64,000 nucleotides of DNA from the NCBI GenBank assembly GCA_023459495.1, contig JAEWTL010000026.1, positions 124,001 through 188,000 of the forward strand. Direction: 5' to 3'. The position numbers were made by a program, and so were the translations under genes. Below are positions 51,538 through 61,822 of this stretch, in pieces. Position 1 is the first letter of the stretch, and each line of letters begins with the position of its first letter. The notes under the pieces are model-generated. The model was not told where the DNA came from. It made no database searches and saw only the letters and a list, made by a program, of their open reading frames with translations. Source of the DNA: Bacillota bacterium. Lineage in GTDB: Bacteria; Bacillota; Clostridia; Christensenellales; SZUA-584.

Positions 51538-52887
51538 AAGCATTAAGCTAAAAAACGGCATAATTATTATAGGCAGCATGTTCTTTTACGCATGGGGTGC
51601 AGGTGATTTTTTCTTTATTGTATTAGGGACGCTGATAATTGATTACTTTTTAGGTAACTTAATGTATAAGAACAATAAATATACAAAGCTATTTGTATTT
51701 TTTGACGTTGCAATGAACATTGGCATATTGCTCTATTTCAAGTATTTCAATTTTTTTATAGATAATTTCAATGCTGTTTTTGAGAGCATAGGGTGGAATT
51801 CGGTCGTGTATACAAGGGTTCTTTTACCTTTAGGAGTGTCATTTGTTGTTTTTCAAAAAATGACGTATTGTTTGGATATTGCAAAGGGAATAACAAAGCC
51901 CGCAGAAAACTTCTTTTATGTCATAGAGTATTTATTGATTTTTCCCCAGATTATCGCAGTCCCATTGTAAAATACAACGAAATTGCGGACCAAATAAAAG
52001 AACGTACAATCACCAAAGAAATGTTTCTTTGCGGTTTTAAACGTTTCGGCATTGGGCTTTTCAAAAAAGTCTGGATTGCCGATGTAATCGCTAACGTTGC
52101 TGATACCGTTTTTGGGGCTTTTTCTGTGGGGCCTATTCCATTTGATTATGCGTGGATAGGGATTATAGCGTATACATTCCAAATCTACTTTGATTTTTCC
52201 GCTTACAGCGATATGGCTATCGGAATGCTTTCCATGATGGGGTTTCGTATTCATGAAAACTTCAATATGCCCTATACGGCACAAAGCATAACAGATTTTT
52301 GGAAACGCTGGCATATCTCCATGACGTCGTGGTTTCGCGAGTATCTCTATTTCCCGCTTGGTGGCAATCGCAAGGGAAAAGTTCGCACGTATATAAATCA
52401 GTGGATTGTTTTTCTGGTTTCGGGCTTTTGGCATGGTGCTTCATGGAATTTTGTATTTTGGGGCGCATATCATGGGTCACTGCTATGCGCAGAACGGGCA
52501 TTCTTATCAAAAAGAACACAAAACATCAACCGTTTTATTCGTGTAACATTTACGTTCCTGCTCGTTATGCTGGGTTGGGTATTCTTCCGCGCAGAAAGTA
52601 TCGGTATGGGTTTTTCCTACATCGGAAGCATGTTTGATTTCAGTAATTATTATGTGCATGTGAATCCTGAGTATATACTTAATATCGACCCACGCACATG
52701 GGCCGTATTTGCGCTAGCCGTGCTAATTTGTTTTATTCCGCTGTTCAAAAAAACCTATGAATGGTTGCAATTAAAGGTTTCGGTCCATCCTGTTTTGCGT
52801 GATATAGGTGTTCTGGCGTTGTTTGCGTTTTCGGCATTAAAAGTCATAACTGGCTCAATCAGCCCATTTATTTATTTTAGATTCTGA
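51464..52887 (+). pseudogene. AlgI/DltB-type MBOAT O-acyltransferase with a one-base frameshift
   Basis: The frame from ATG 51464 (CGGAG upstream) reads a normal MBOAT N-terminus and stops at 51970 after FPQIIAVPL. The remainder continues in another frame with IVKYNEIADQI and on to 52887, including catalytic SITDFWKRWHISMTSWFREY and LYFPLGGN. One missing base near 51956-51961 (expected FPQIIAGPIVKY) restores a protein of about 474 residues. Intact, it would carry acetyl groups across the membrane for the AlgJ-like partner. It may be a true mutation or a sequencing/assembly error. Confidence 0.88.
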
Positions 52888-53114
52888 TGTAAAATGGGTA
52901 GCTGAGATAGACCTATAGGGCTTGTTATCGGCTAGCGCCTAAAGGTACTCTGGCTTTTACCATGTTAAGCCACAATACTTTTGCTATTTAAATATGCACA
53001 GAAAGCTTTATTTATTGATCGACCCTCTAAAAGTTTCCGGGTGGAGATAAACCTGATGAAATTTCCAGACTCTTACTACCCATCCGCCGAATCAACTTTT
53101 ACCGCGCTCATTTT

Positions 53115-53354
53115 TTACAGTTCATAGCGTCTCATATTGAGATCACTTGCAAGCTCATTCGACGGTTTGTCCAAAGGCAGCAACGTTGGAAAGCTCTCGC
53201 GGATGTGGTATACAAGCACCTTGAGCGTTGAACGACTATCCTCCGTATACAGATCAGCCAACAAATTGCGAGTGGCTAACGAGAGGGAGGTATAGTTGGC
53301 AACTAACTTGTAATTTTCATGATATATGCGTGCACCAATTTGCTTGTACAACAC
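53115..53354 (-). CDS. Short hypothetical protein or gene remnant
   Basis: A 79-codon frame lies alone in the 52888-53466 gap and translates to MLYKQIGARIYHENYKLVAN and on to DLNMRRYEL. It has no recognised motif and no convincing ribosome site. It may be a remnant of a longer glycosyltransferase-type gene. The rest of the gap shows no gene, only the promoter at 53344-53372. Confidence 0.3.
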   Translation of the reverse strand: MLYKQIGARIYHENYKLVANYTSLSLATRNLLADLYTEDSRSTLKVLVYHIRESFPTLLPLDKPSNELASDLNMRRYEL

Positions 53355-53372
53355 TTTGTTTTTCGTTATACT
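53344..53372 (+). promoter_or_regulatory. Candidate promoter of the three-domain glycosyltransferase
   Basis: TTGTAC (53344-53349) and TATACT (53367-53372) are 17 bp apart, leaving a leader of about 90 nt before the TTG start at 53467. Confidence 0.5.
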
Positions 53373-53466
53373 AATAAACTGTAGTAGTAAAAAAAATATA
53401 GTAACTCAATGAAAGTAACGACTTTTACTTACTTTTAAAAAATACCAATCACGACAGGAGGGAAAA

Positions 53467-56457
53467 TTGCTAAGTCAAAAGGGTTCGGATATCACGGTGA
53501 TTATACCGGTCTACAATGCCGAGAAATATTTACCTGACTGTCTTAATTCGGTACTGTCTCAGACAATCAAAGATCTCCAAGTTATTATAGTGGATGACTG
53601 TTCCAAAGATTCTTCGCCGGAGATTATCCGGTCCTATGCGTCTCGCAAAAATGTCATAGTGCTATTCAACGAAACAAACCGCGGTGCTGCTTACTGCCGG
53701 AATAGAGCCTTGAGTCTGGTCACGACAAATTATGTCGGTTTTATCGACGCTGATGATTATATCGACTGTCGGTATTATGAGTTGCTTTACAGCGAGCTGG
53801 TGAGAACTGGTGCCGACATTGCAGTCTGTGATTTCCATGTTGTCGGAAATGATAGTGAGCTGTATATCGAAGCGACGCAAGGGGGCAGCGATGCGTTTTC
53901 ATTTGTCAACTACGGTATGGCGGCTTCTCCGTGTAACAAGCTGTTTAGAAAAGGGCTGATTGAGGCCTATCCTTTTACCGAGGGTATTATAAACGAGGAT
54001 ATCGCGTCGGTGATTCCCGCGCTGGTTCACGCAAAAAAGATCTGCTATGTGCCTCAATCCTACTATCATTATATCCAGCACGACATGTCGGTTCAGAACT
54101 CGAGGCTATCGATGAAGCGGTTCGATATATTCAGCGCTGTTGACATAGCGATCGACAGGATGCGCGATGCCGCCGAATATGAGCGTTGCCGTGATGCGGT
54201 TATTTTTCAGCAGCTAATAATGCTTCTGACCGGGGTGCTTCCCAAAGAAAGGCGTTTTGGCAGACGGCTGCAGTTTTTGCGCACTTATAACCGGCACATG
54301 GCGAAATACGGTATAAAAGCTGGCAGCTTCGTTCAGCGGTTATTTTCTAATCAATGCACAAAAAAGAAGTTATTTTATGCGCTACTGCTGACGCTGATCC
54401 GTCTGCGGCTGTCTTTCGTCATTAACTGCGCGATACAGGCTTATAACGTATATAAGCGGCATAGGATGCAAGCGCGCCTTGTGATAAAGCCGGACGTACG
54501 GGATGTTAATCTAATCGAAGCGGCCAGACGTCAAAGTCAACTCAACGATCTGGGTATTGGCATATCTGTCATCGTTCCCAACTATATTTACGCGCGGTAC
54601 ATGTATCAGCGCATATACAGTATATTGTGCCAAGGTGTGAAGCTCCAGGAGATCATCATACTGGATGACTGCTCGTCGGATGAGAGCCACAAGGTTATCG
54701 AACACATCGCAGCGTCGGTAAAGCCTTACGTCAGAATCGTCACGGCAAATAACGATGCCAACTCCAGCAACGACTTTTTGCGGTGGCACAAAGGCATCAA
54801 GATGGCGGCAGGCGATTATATCTGGATTGCCGAAACGGAAGGTTATAGCGAGCCTAGTATGCTGGAAAATCTTGTTAATCCGGTGCTGCGAGATCGTTCC
54901 ATCGCGCTGTCCTATTGCAACGCGGCGTTTATGGATAGCGGCGGGTATGTGATGCCTGACGATGTGACTAAAACAATTGACCTGATGCATACGGGGCACT
55001 GGAAATCCGGCTATGTCAACGATGGCGTGGACGAGATTAAGCGATTCTTGTTTTTGAATTGCACCATCAGCAGCGTGTCCAGCGTGCTGTTCAAAGCTGG
55101 TGTGGCGTTGGATTTTGACGAGGTTATCACATATCGTCAAGCGGGTGACTGGCTGTTCTATATCATGCTGATGGGAGGAGGGAAAGTCGCATATACGCCG
55201 GATATACTCAACTATTACCGTATGAACAGCGGCAACGCATCAAACACAACCAAGAAGGCTGATGCCTTGAAAGAGATTATTCGCGTACATCAAGCAATAG
55301 AGAGAAAATATGGGTTGGATAAAAGGCAAAATAAACATATATTTAATAGGTACAGTTTTCTGATAAATAACGGCCGCCTAAAAAGTATTTCAGGTGCTAA
55401 AAGAACAAGAGATTTGATTAAATTGTTTCAAGGAGAGTGTATCCGTAATACTGAACGGCTGACAAAACATACTCCGTTTTATCCCAAAGTGTCAATTATT
55501 ATACCCGTCTTTAATGGAAGCAATTATATGCGCGAAGCCATAGAGAGCGCTCTTACCCAAACTTACTCAAATATCGAAGTCATAGTTGTCAACGATGGAT
55601 CCACAGACAACGGTATGACGGATACTATCGCCAGATCCTTTGGAAACAGGATCAGGTATTTTAAAAAGGAAAACGGTGGGGTTGCCACGGCATTGAATTT
55701 CGGCATTGAAAAGATGGAGGGTGAGTATTTTGCATGGCTGAGCCATGATGATATCTATGCCCAAAATAAAATATCATATGATATAGAAGTGATTAACGGA
55801 CTTGAAGATAAAACAACTTTTCTTGTCGGCGGATATAGCGTCGTCAATGAGTTCGGCAAGCGAATTTTTGATGTGAATTTGTTAAATCAGTATTCTCAGG
55901 AAGAACTGTCCAGACCGTTGTTTGTTGTTTTTCGGGGAGGAATAAATGGCTGCACGACACTGATTCATAAGAGCCATTTTGAAAGAGCCGGCGTATTTGA
56001 TCCCACGCTGACCACAACCCAGGATTATGATTTATGGTTTCGTATGCTAAGAGGTCAAAAAGTGTGCTATTATAATGCGTGCAATGTTAAGTCGCGAATC
56101 CACGAAGAACAGGGAAGTAAGAAAATTGACAATCACATAGCGGAATGCAATCAGCTATGGATTCGGATAATGTCATCCATCACAAATGAAGAACGTAAAC
56201 AAATTGATGGCTCACCGTTTTTATTCTATGTGAATATAGCAAAATTTCTTCAGAATAGTACAAACTATAGGCAGGCTATTGATTTCGCCAAAAGGCAAGC
56301 AACGCTATTAGCGCCTTGGTGCATACGATCATGGAGTATCATCAATTTGCTATGGCTAGGGAAAAAAATTTGCAGGCACTATAAAATGCATGGATTAGCC
56401 GGAATAATTAATAATAAGATTCGACGGCTAAATAGACGCGGTCGGAGTACATCTTGA
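53467..56457 (+). CDS. Large glycosyltransferase with three GT2 (GT-A) domains
   Basis: This 996-residue protein starts at TTG 53467 behind AGGAGG. Domain 1 (about 8-330) has TVIIPVYNAEKYLPDCLNSV, VDDCSKD and GFIDADDYID. Domain 2 (about 360-640) has ISVIVPNYIYARYMYQRIYS, LDDCSSDES and WIAETEGYSE where the DxD is replaced by ETEG. Domain 3 (about 675-960) has SIIIPVFNGSNYMREAIESA, NDGSTDN and WLSHDDIYA. It could assemble a short repeat with two or three linkages. Convergent with the mutase gene. Confidence 0.87.
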   Translation: MLSQKGSDITVIIPVYNAEKYLPDCLNSVLSQTIKDLQVIIVDDCSKDSSPEIIRSYASRKNVIVLFNETNRGAAYCRNRALSLVTTNYVGFIDADDYIDCRYYELLYSELVRTGADIAVCDFHVVGNDSELYIEATQGGSDAFSFVNYGMAASPCNKLFRKGLIEAYPFTEGIINEDIASVIPALVHAKKICYVPQSYYHYIQHDMSVQNSRLSMKRFDIFSAVDIAIDRMRDAAEYERCRDAVIFQQLIMLLTGVLPKERRFGRRLQFLRTYNRHMAKYGIKAGSFVQRLFSNQCTKKKLFYALLLTLIRLRLSFVINCAIQAYNVYKRHRMQARLVIKPDVRDVNLIEAARRQSQLNDLGIGISVIVPNYIYARYMYQRIYSILCQGVKLQEIIILDDCSSDESHKVIEHIAASVKPYVRIVTANNDANSSNDFLRWHKGIKMAAGDYIWIAETEGYSEPSMLENLVNPVLRDRSIALSYCNAAFMDSGGYVMPDDVTKTIDLMHTGHWKSGYVNDGVDEIKRFLFLNCTISSVSSVLFKAGVALDFDEVITYRQAGDWLFYIMLMGGGKVAYTPDILNYYRMNSGNASNTTKKADALKEIIRVHQAIERKYGLDKRQNKHIFNRYSFLINNGRLKSISGAKRTRDLIKLFQGECIRNTERLTKHTPFYPKVSIIIPVFNGSNYMREAIESALTQTYSNIEVIVVNDGSTDNGMTDTIARSFGNRIRYFKKENGGVATALNFGIEKMEGEYFAWLSHDDIYAQNKISYDIEVINGLEDKTTFLVGGYSVVNEFGKRIFDVNLLNQYSQEELSRPLFVVFRGGINGCTTLIHKSHFERAGVFDPTLTTTQDYDLWFRMLRGQKVCYYNACNVKSRIHEEQGSKKIDNHIAECNQLWIRIMSSITNEERKQIDGSPFLFYVNIAKFLQNSTNYRQAIDFAKRQATLLAPWCIRSWSIINLLWLGKKICRHYKMHGLAGIINNKIRRLNRRGRSTS

Positions 56458-56591
56458 CAAATCGCTACATGGCATGACTCGCTTGAGCAAGCCATGCTAG
56501 CATTCAACGCGAATTCTCCATTGACCAGTCTGCACAAATGCTGGACCGACTCAACACTATCGGTGTTATCCAGTAAGCCTTGATTCCTATT

Positions 56592-58316
56592 TCAGGTAGT
56601 CCACCTTCGCACAATGTCAATCGCTTCACTTTCCAACGCTGTAATCTTAGCGCGACTGTCGGTTTCGGATGTACCTTTCACGCCGATGTAAATCTTCAGT
56701 TTGGGCTCAGTGCCCGAAGGTCTCACAGCCAACCATGAGCCATCCCCTATTTCATATAGAAGCACGTTGGACTTGGGCAAGACGATATCTTGTACTCCCT
56801 CCTTCGATATGCGCTGGGACTTCAAATAATCGCATACGGCTATCACGCGATGTCCAGCAAGAGTCTTGGGGGCAGACGCACGCAAGCCATCCATTAATAT
56901 TTCGATCTTAGTTAGGCCATCCTTCCCTGGCAATATGTAACTCTTCATTGTTTCATTAAAATATCCGTAGTGTTCATACAGCTTTTGCAACGCATCCAGC
57001 AGTGTATAGCCATGAGCTTTGCTGTAAGCCGCTGCTTCGCAGGTTAGCAACGCGGCGATGACCGCGTCCTTATCCCGCACAAACGTACCGGATAGATAGC
57101 CGTAGCTTTCCTCAAAACCAAAGATAAAGTCCCCTTGCCCATTCACCTCGATCTCCTTGATCTTCTCGCCAATATACTTAAAACCAGTTAGCACATCGAA
57201 ACATTTAATGCCGTATTCCTGGGTCATAACATCAGCCATTCGCGTGGTAACAATAGTTTTGACAACGTAATCTTCTGTCTTTAACTCCCTCTGAGTCTTT
57301 CTTAAACGAAGACAAGTATCCAGCAGCAAGCACCCTAACTGGTTACCATTCAAAAAACTGTATTCACCCTGATGGTCCCTAATTGCAACGCCAAGTCGAT
57401 CGCTGTCTGGGTCGGTGGCCATCACAATATCCGCGCCTTGCTCCTTCGCAATTCCTATTGCCATTGCAAGGGCATTGTGATCCTCCGGGTTAGGGCTTTT
57501 GACGGTACTGAACTCTGTATCCGGCGTTTTCTGCTTCTCTACTACAGTCACATGCTCAAATCCCGCCTCGGCGAGCACACGCGCTACCGGTTTTAAGCCT
57601 GTACCATGTAACGGTGAATATACCACTTTAAGCGCCCTTCTCGCCTCTGGCACCACATCGCCAGATAGTCTTAGCGCATTGGCAACATAAGTATCCAATA
57701 CGACATCGCCAATATAGCGGATGTCCCCACAGGCCAGCCCGTCCTCAAATTTCACAGTTTTAATATTGTCTATTGGATCCACCTTATGAATGTAGCTAGA
57801 GATCTTATTTGCCAACGTATCAGTAATTTGTCCCCCGTCCATACTATATACTTTATAGCCGTTATATTCTTTAGGATTGTGGCTGGCAGTGATGACAATG
57901 CCCATCGCGCATTTTAGGTGCCGAACGGTAAACGACAGAACTGGTGTGGGCATCAGTTCTCGGAATAGATGAGCGGTGATATCGTTGGCGGCAAACACAC
58001 AAGCAGCTTCCCTTGCCAGTTCTTCAGACATACGTCGGCAGTCATAAGCGATCGCAATGCCTTCCACACCTATCGGGAAATTATTTCGTTTTACATAATC
58101 CGCTACACCCTGTGACGCCTTGCGCACCGTATAGATATTCATTCTGTTGGTGCCCGCGCCTACCACGCCACGTAATCCTCCGGTCCCAAACTCCAGATCT
58201 TTATAAAATCGGTCTTCAATCTCCTTTGGATCGCTTAATAAGCGTAATTCGTTTTGAGTCCTCTCATCAAAATAAGTGTTCTCTGTCCAAAAATGAAATT
58301 GCTTTAAGTAATCCAT
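56592..58316 (-). CDS. Phosphoglucomutase/phosphomannomutase
   Basis: This 574-residue alpha-D-phosphohexomutase starts at ATG 58316 behind AAAGGAG. It has the phosphoserine loop ITASHNPKEYNGYK, the metal loop ATDPDSDRLG, the sugar-binding GFEESYGYL and the phosphate-binding RPSGTEPKLK. In this operon it likely supplies mannose-1-phosphate for manC, although the size class also includes PgcA-type phosphoglucomutases that make glucose-1-phosphate. Confidence 0.93.
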   Translation of the reverse strand: MDYLKQFHFWTENTYFDERTQNELRLLSDPKEIEDRFYKDLEFGTGGLRGVVGAGTNRMNIYTVRKASQGVADYVKRNNFPIGVEGIAIAYDCRRMSEELAREAACVFAANDITAHLFRELMPTPVLSFTVRHLKCAMGIVITASHNPKEYNGYKVYSMDGGQITDTLANKISSYIHKVDPIDNIKTVKFEDGLACGDIRYIGDVVLDTYVANALRLSGDVVPEARRALKVVYSPLHGTGLKPVARVLAEAGFEHVTVVEKQKTPDTEFSTVKSPNPEDHNALAMAIGIAKEQGADIVMATDPDSDRLGVAIRDHQGEYSFLNGNQLGCLLLDTCLRLRKTQRELKTEDYVVKTIVTTRMADVMTQEYGIKCFDVLTGFKYIGEKIKEIEVNGQGDFIFGFEESYGYLSGTFVRDKDAVIAALLTCEAAAYSKAHGYTLLDALQKLYEHYGYFNETMKSYILPGKDGLTKIEILMDGLRASAPKTLAGHRVIAVCDYLKSQRISKEGVQDIVLPKSNVLLYEIGDGSWLAVRPSGTEPKLKIYIGVKGTSETDSRAKITALESEAIDIVRRWTT

Positions 58317-58354
58317 TATATTTGTCTCCTTTGTTTCTTTTATCCAAACAGATA

Positions 58355-58385
58355 ACGGGAAGGTCATAAGCCCTAACCTTCCCGT
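58355..58385 (-). terminator. Hairpin between manC and the mutase gene
   Basis: ACGGGAAGG and CCTTCCCGT form a perfect 9-bp stem with a 13-nt loop after the manC stop. The following TTATCTGTTT is a weak T tract on the minus strand, so it may partially terminate transcripts from gmd-rmd-manC. Confidence 0.5.
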
Positions 58386-58424
58386 ATCGGTACTTATCCA
58401 ATCTTCCCGCTTGTAACCCGAACA

Positions 58425-59804
58425 TCAACATCTTTTAAAATCATCATCGAAACGAACGATGTCATCCTCGTCAAAGTAATTTCCAATCTGGACCTCTATT
58501 ACCTCGAGCAGCATTTTGCCCGGGTTTTCCAATCGATGCTTAGACCCAATCGGAATATATGTGCTCTGCCCGCTGGTAATCAAATGATCCACGTCATCGA
58601 TTACGACTTTGGCTGTGCCATTGACCACAATCCAATGCTCATGACGATGATAATGCATTTGATAACTAAGACGTTTGCCCGGCTGCACAGTGAGCCGTTT
58701 GATTTTGTAAAACATGCCCTGCTCGAGTACGGTATAAGATCCCCACGGGCGGTAGCAGGTCACATGATAGTCTGCTCGAGGATCATTGTCTGCTTTCAAT
58801 TTTTCTACAATATCTTTTACACGAGGCGCTTCATCTTTATTGCAAATCAGCAATGCGTCCTTTTGATCTACGATAACAAGATCTTTCACACCTACAATAC
58901 CTACGGCCTTGTCAGAATCCGTATAAACAACATTGTTTTGTGCATCGATCAGTATCTCACGCCCAAAAGTAATATTGCCGTTTTCATCCTTTTTGGAATT
59001 ATAATTATCGTAGAACGCCGCGAAACCACCCATATCGTTCCAATCGATGTTAAAGGGCAATACTGCTACCCGATCAGACTTCTCCATAATGCCATAATCA
59101 ATCGACAGTGGGGCTAGCCCTTCGAAACAACTCTCAATACTCTCGGCCTCGTCAAACGAGCGTACAATTTGCGGCGCATATCTCTCCATTTCTTTCACAA
59201 AAAGATCCGTCTTAAAGAGGAACATCCCACTATTCCAGAGGTAGCCAGCCTTAACATAACTCTCGGCCGTGTCATAATCAGGCTTCTCTCGAAAGCTCTT
59301 TGCTTTGTAGCCATAGCTCAACGCCTCACCTGGCTGAATATAGCCATAACCGGTTTCAGGCGAAGTGGGATTAATACCAAATGTGACAATATACTGGTCT
59401 GCCAGCGCTTGATGTTTTTTGATCGTTGACACAAATTCCTGAGACCTGTTGATAATATGATCGGATGGAAATACTGCCACCCGGTCCTCTCCCTGCTTAC
59501 GGATCTCATGAACTGCATAATATATTGCTGGCAATGTATTGCGCGCCTGCGGCTCAAGCAGTATATGATCCTCGTCGGGTACAATGCCTAGTTCCACAAT
59601 TTGTCCTGTAATTAAAAATTGGTAGTCCTTATTCGTGACGATATAAATATCAGCTGAGCTTCCCAACATAAGCGCACGTTGATATGTCAACTGGAACATC
59701 GAATATTCCATGCCTTTCAGCTTTAAAAACTGCTTCGGAAAATACGTCCGACTCAGCGGCCACAGCCGTGAGCCCGTTCCACCTGCCAATATAACCGTCT
59801 TCAT
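58425..59804 (-). CDS. manC: Mannose-1-phosphate guanylyltransferase / mannose-6-phosphate isomerase
   Basis: This 459-residue protein starts MKTVILAGGTGSRLWPLSRT at ATG 59804 behind AAAAGGAG. The nucleotidyltransferase domain includes GGTGSRLWPLSR and FPSDHII; the C-terminal cupin (YQMHYHRHEHWIVVNGTAKV) is that of type II phosphomannose isomerase. It makes GDP-mannose, feeding gmd and rmd upstream. It begins 13 bp after the rmd stop. Confidence 0.95.
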   Translation of the reverse strand: MKTVILAGGTGSRLWPLSRTYFPKQFLKLKGMEYSMFQLTYQRALMLGSSADIYIVTNKDYQFLITGQIVELGIVPDEDHILLEPQARNTLPAIYYAVHEIRKQGEDRVAVFPSDHIINRSQEFVSTIKKHQALADQYIVTFGINPTSPETGYGYIQPGEALSYGYKAKSFREKPDYDTAESYVKAGYLWNSGMFLFKTDLFVKEMERYAPQIVRSFDEAESIESCFEGLAPLSIDYGIMEKSDRVAVLPFNIDWNDMGGFAAFYDNYNSKKDENGNITFGREILIDAQNNVVYTDSDKAVGIVGVKDLVIVDQKDALLICNKDEAPRVKDIVEKLKADNDPRADYHVTCYRPWGSYTVLEQGMFYKIKRLTVQPGKRLSYQMHYHRHEHWIVVNGTAKVVIDDVDHLITSGQSTYIPIGSKHRLENPGKMLLEVIEVQIGNYFDEDDIVRFDDDFKRC

Positions 59805-59817
59805 GTTTGTCTCCTTT

Positions 59818-60759
59818 TTAACCGTTGTTTTGCACACGCAACCGCCAATCCGCCAATATCTCCTGCAGCGTATCCTCTATCCGCCTCGTAGGCTCATATC
59901 CCACATCGGCGCGAATCTTCGCACAATCCCCATAAATAAGCGGAGCGTCGGAGGGGCGCATCTTCGCAGGATCCTCATAAACCCGAATATCCATTTTGGA
60001 ATAGGATAACATCAAGTGCAGAATGTCCGAAATCCGCCGAGGCTTTCCCGAGCCAATGTTATAGATTTCACCGCAGCGGCCCTTCTCCATCAACAGATAA
60101 TAACCGCGCACAATATCCCGTACATCGCTGAAGTCGCGCTGCGCACTTAAGTTACCGACTTCCAGTCGTTCCAGTTTTCCCTGCTCCATACGCGCAATTC
60201 TATTGGCGAAGTCAGGAATGACAAACCCCAGATTCTGCCCTGGCCCGATATGGTTAAACGCGCGCACCAATACAATATGCAACCCGAAATGCTGAATATA
60301 GAACTGAGCCGCCTGCTCCTGCAACGCCTTGCTTAGGGCATATGGGCTTACCGGATTGATCGGCATACGTTCACTTAGCGGACACATCTCAGGTGAAACA
60401 ATGCCATATTGGTCAGCCGAACCGATGATGAGCATCTTAGCCTTAGGCGCTGTCCGCCGCACCGCTTCCATCAGATTAACCGTACCCATCGTATTGACCT
60501 GAATCGTCAGCGCGGGCTTGTCCCATGATATGGCGACGTTTGATTGTCCGGCTAGATGATAGATATAGCTTGGCATAACACCTGAGACAATGTCACTGAT
60601 ACTTTTAGCATCTAGCAAGTCGGACCTGATGAATCGGGCATTACCTTCGAGACCCCTTTCGTTAATATCAGTGCCGTATACTTCTATACCTTCCGATTCA
60701 AGAAATTCGTACAGATATTTTCCAACAAACCCATTGACTCCGGTTACCAGCGCTTTCAT
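59818..60759 (-). CDS. rmd: GDP-6-deoxy-D-mannose reductase
   Basis: This 313-residue SDR has TGVNGFVGKYLYEFL, HLAGQSNVAISW, and the active-site SADQYGIV with YALSK as YxxxK. Together with Gmd it reduces GDP-4-keto-6-deoxy-mannose to GDP-D-rhamnose. RMD is preferred over fucose synthase (GMER) because of the family motifs and length. It lies 15 bp behind gmd and overlaps no neighbour. Confidence 0.85.
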   Translation of the reverse strand: MKALVTGVNGFVGKYLYEFLESEGIEVYGTDINERGLEGNARFIRSDLLDAKSISDIVSGVMPSYIYHLAGQSNVAISWDKPALTIQVNTMGTVNLMEAVRRTAPKAKMLIIGSADQYGIVSPEMCPLSERMPINPVSPYALSKALQEQAAQFYIQHFGLHIVLVRAFNHIGPGQNLGFVIPDFANRIARMEQGKLERLEVGNLSAQRDFSDVRDIVRGYYLLMEKGRCGEIYNIGSGKPRRISDILHLMLSYSKMDIRVYEDPAKMRPSDAPLIYGDCAKIRADVGYEPTRRIEDTLQEILADWRLRVQNNG

Positions 60760-60774
60760 TATTCCCCCTGATGT

Positions 60775-61788
60775 CTATTTACCCTGGAGCAATGCCATAT
60801 CATGGCTTGCCATACGTGTTACCAGCTCTTCGAAGCTGATCTCGCGCTGCCACCCCATCTTGGTTTCCGCCTTGGTCGGATCGCCTATCAACAATTCTAC
60901 CTCGGCAGGCCGGAAGAACTTCGGGTTCACCCTCACCACCGTCTTACCTGTGGCCTTGTCAATACCCTCCTCGGTTATATCGCTCCCCCGCCACTCAACA
61001 TCCATACCGACCGCTTTGAATGCGACCGTAGCAAATTCTCTGACTGTTCGCGTTTCCCCAGTAGCTACCACATAGTCGTCTGCCTTATCCTGCTGGAGCA
61101 TCAGCCACATAGCGCGCACATAATCTTTTGCATGGCCCCAGTCGCGCTTGGCATTCATGTTGCCTAATTCCACACAATCCTGCAAGCCGACTTTGATGCG
61201 CGCCGCGCTAGCAGTAATCTTGCGCGTCACAAACTCATGACCACGCCTTTCCGACTCGTGATTGAACAGGATGCCAGAGCAACCGAATATATTAAAGCTC
61301 TCACGATAGTTGATGGTAATCCAGTGTCCATAAAGCTTAGCGACGCCGTACGGGCTACGCGGATAAAATGGCGTCGTCTCCTTCTGAGGAATCTCTTGAA
61401 CAAGCCCAAACATTTCGCTCGTCGAGGCTTGGTAGAACCGCGTATCCGGTTTAACGAGGCGTATAGCCTCCAGCATATAAAGCACACCCATGGCATCTGT
61501 TTGAGCGGTGAGATCCGGCTGCTCCCAAGATGTCTGGACAAAAGACTGCGCAGCCAGATTGTAGACCTCATCCGGCTGCGCAATCTCCACTGAGCGCACC
61601 AGAGACGAAAGATCCGTCATATCCGCGTAGATCAATTCCACCTTGTCTACTAGATGGGCCGCATTATTAAAATCCAAATGGCTTGTCCGCCTCTTTAGAC
61701 CATATACCTTATACCCTTTTTCCAACAGCAACTCAGCCAAATAGGAGCCGTCCTGACCCGTGATGCCCGTAACTAATGCTCTTTTCAT
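60775..61788 (-). CDS. gmd: GDP-mannose 4,6-dehydratase
   Basis: This 337-residue SDR starts MKRALVTGITGQDGSYLAEL at ATG 61788 behind GGAGGGG. The signature GLKRRTS, the NLAAQSFVQTSW segment, and QASTSEMFGLVQ with YGVAK as YxxxK are all present. It makes GDP-4-keto-6-deoxy-D-mannose from ManC product. A promoter at 61823-61851 heads the gmd-rmd-manC-mutase operon. Confidence 0.96.
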   Translation of the reverse strand: MKRALVTGITGQDGSYLAELLLEKGYKVYGLKRRTSHLDFNNAAHLVDKVELIYADMTDLSSLVRSVEIAQPDEVYNLAAQSFVQTSWEQPDLTAQTDAMGVLYMLEAIRLVKPDTRFYQASTSEMFGLVQEIPQKETTPFYPRSPYGVAKLYGHWITINYRESFNIFGCSGILFNHESERRGHEFVTRKITASAARIKVGLQDCVELGNMNAKRDWGHAKDYVRAMWLMLQQDKADDYVVATGETRTVREFATVAFKAVGMDVEWRGSDITEEGIDKATGKTVVRVNPKFFRPAEVELLIGDPTKAETKMGWQREISFEELVTRMASHDMALLQGK

Positions 61789-61822
61789 GTCCCCTCCAAA
61801 AACCAATTATTTCAGCTTATAC

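Noticed and set aside
56458..56591. Terminator between the large glycosyltransferase and mutase genes
   Set aside because: Only a 6-bp CATGGC/GCCATG stem with a long loop and no T run was found.
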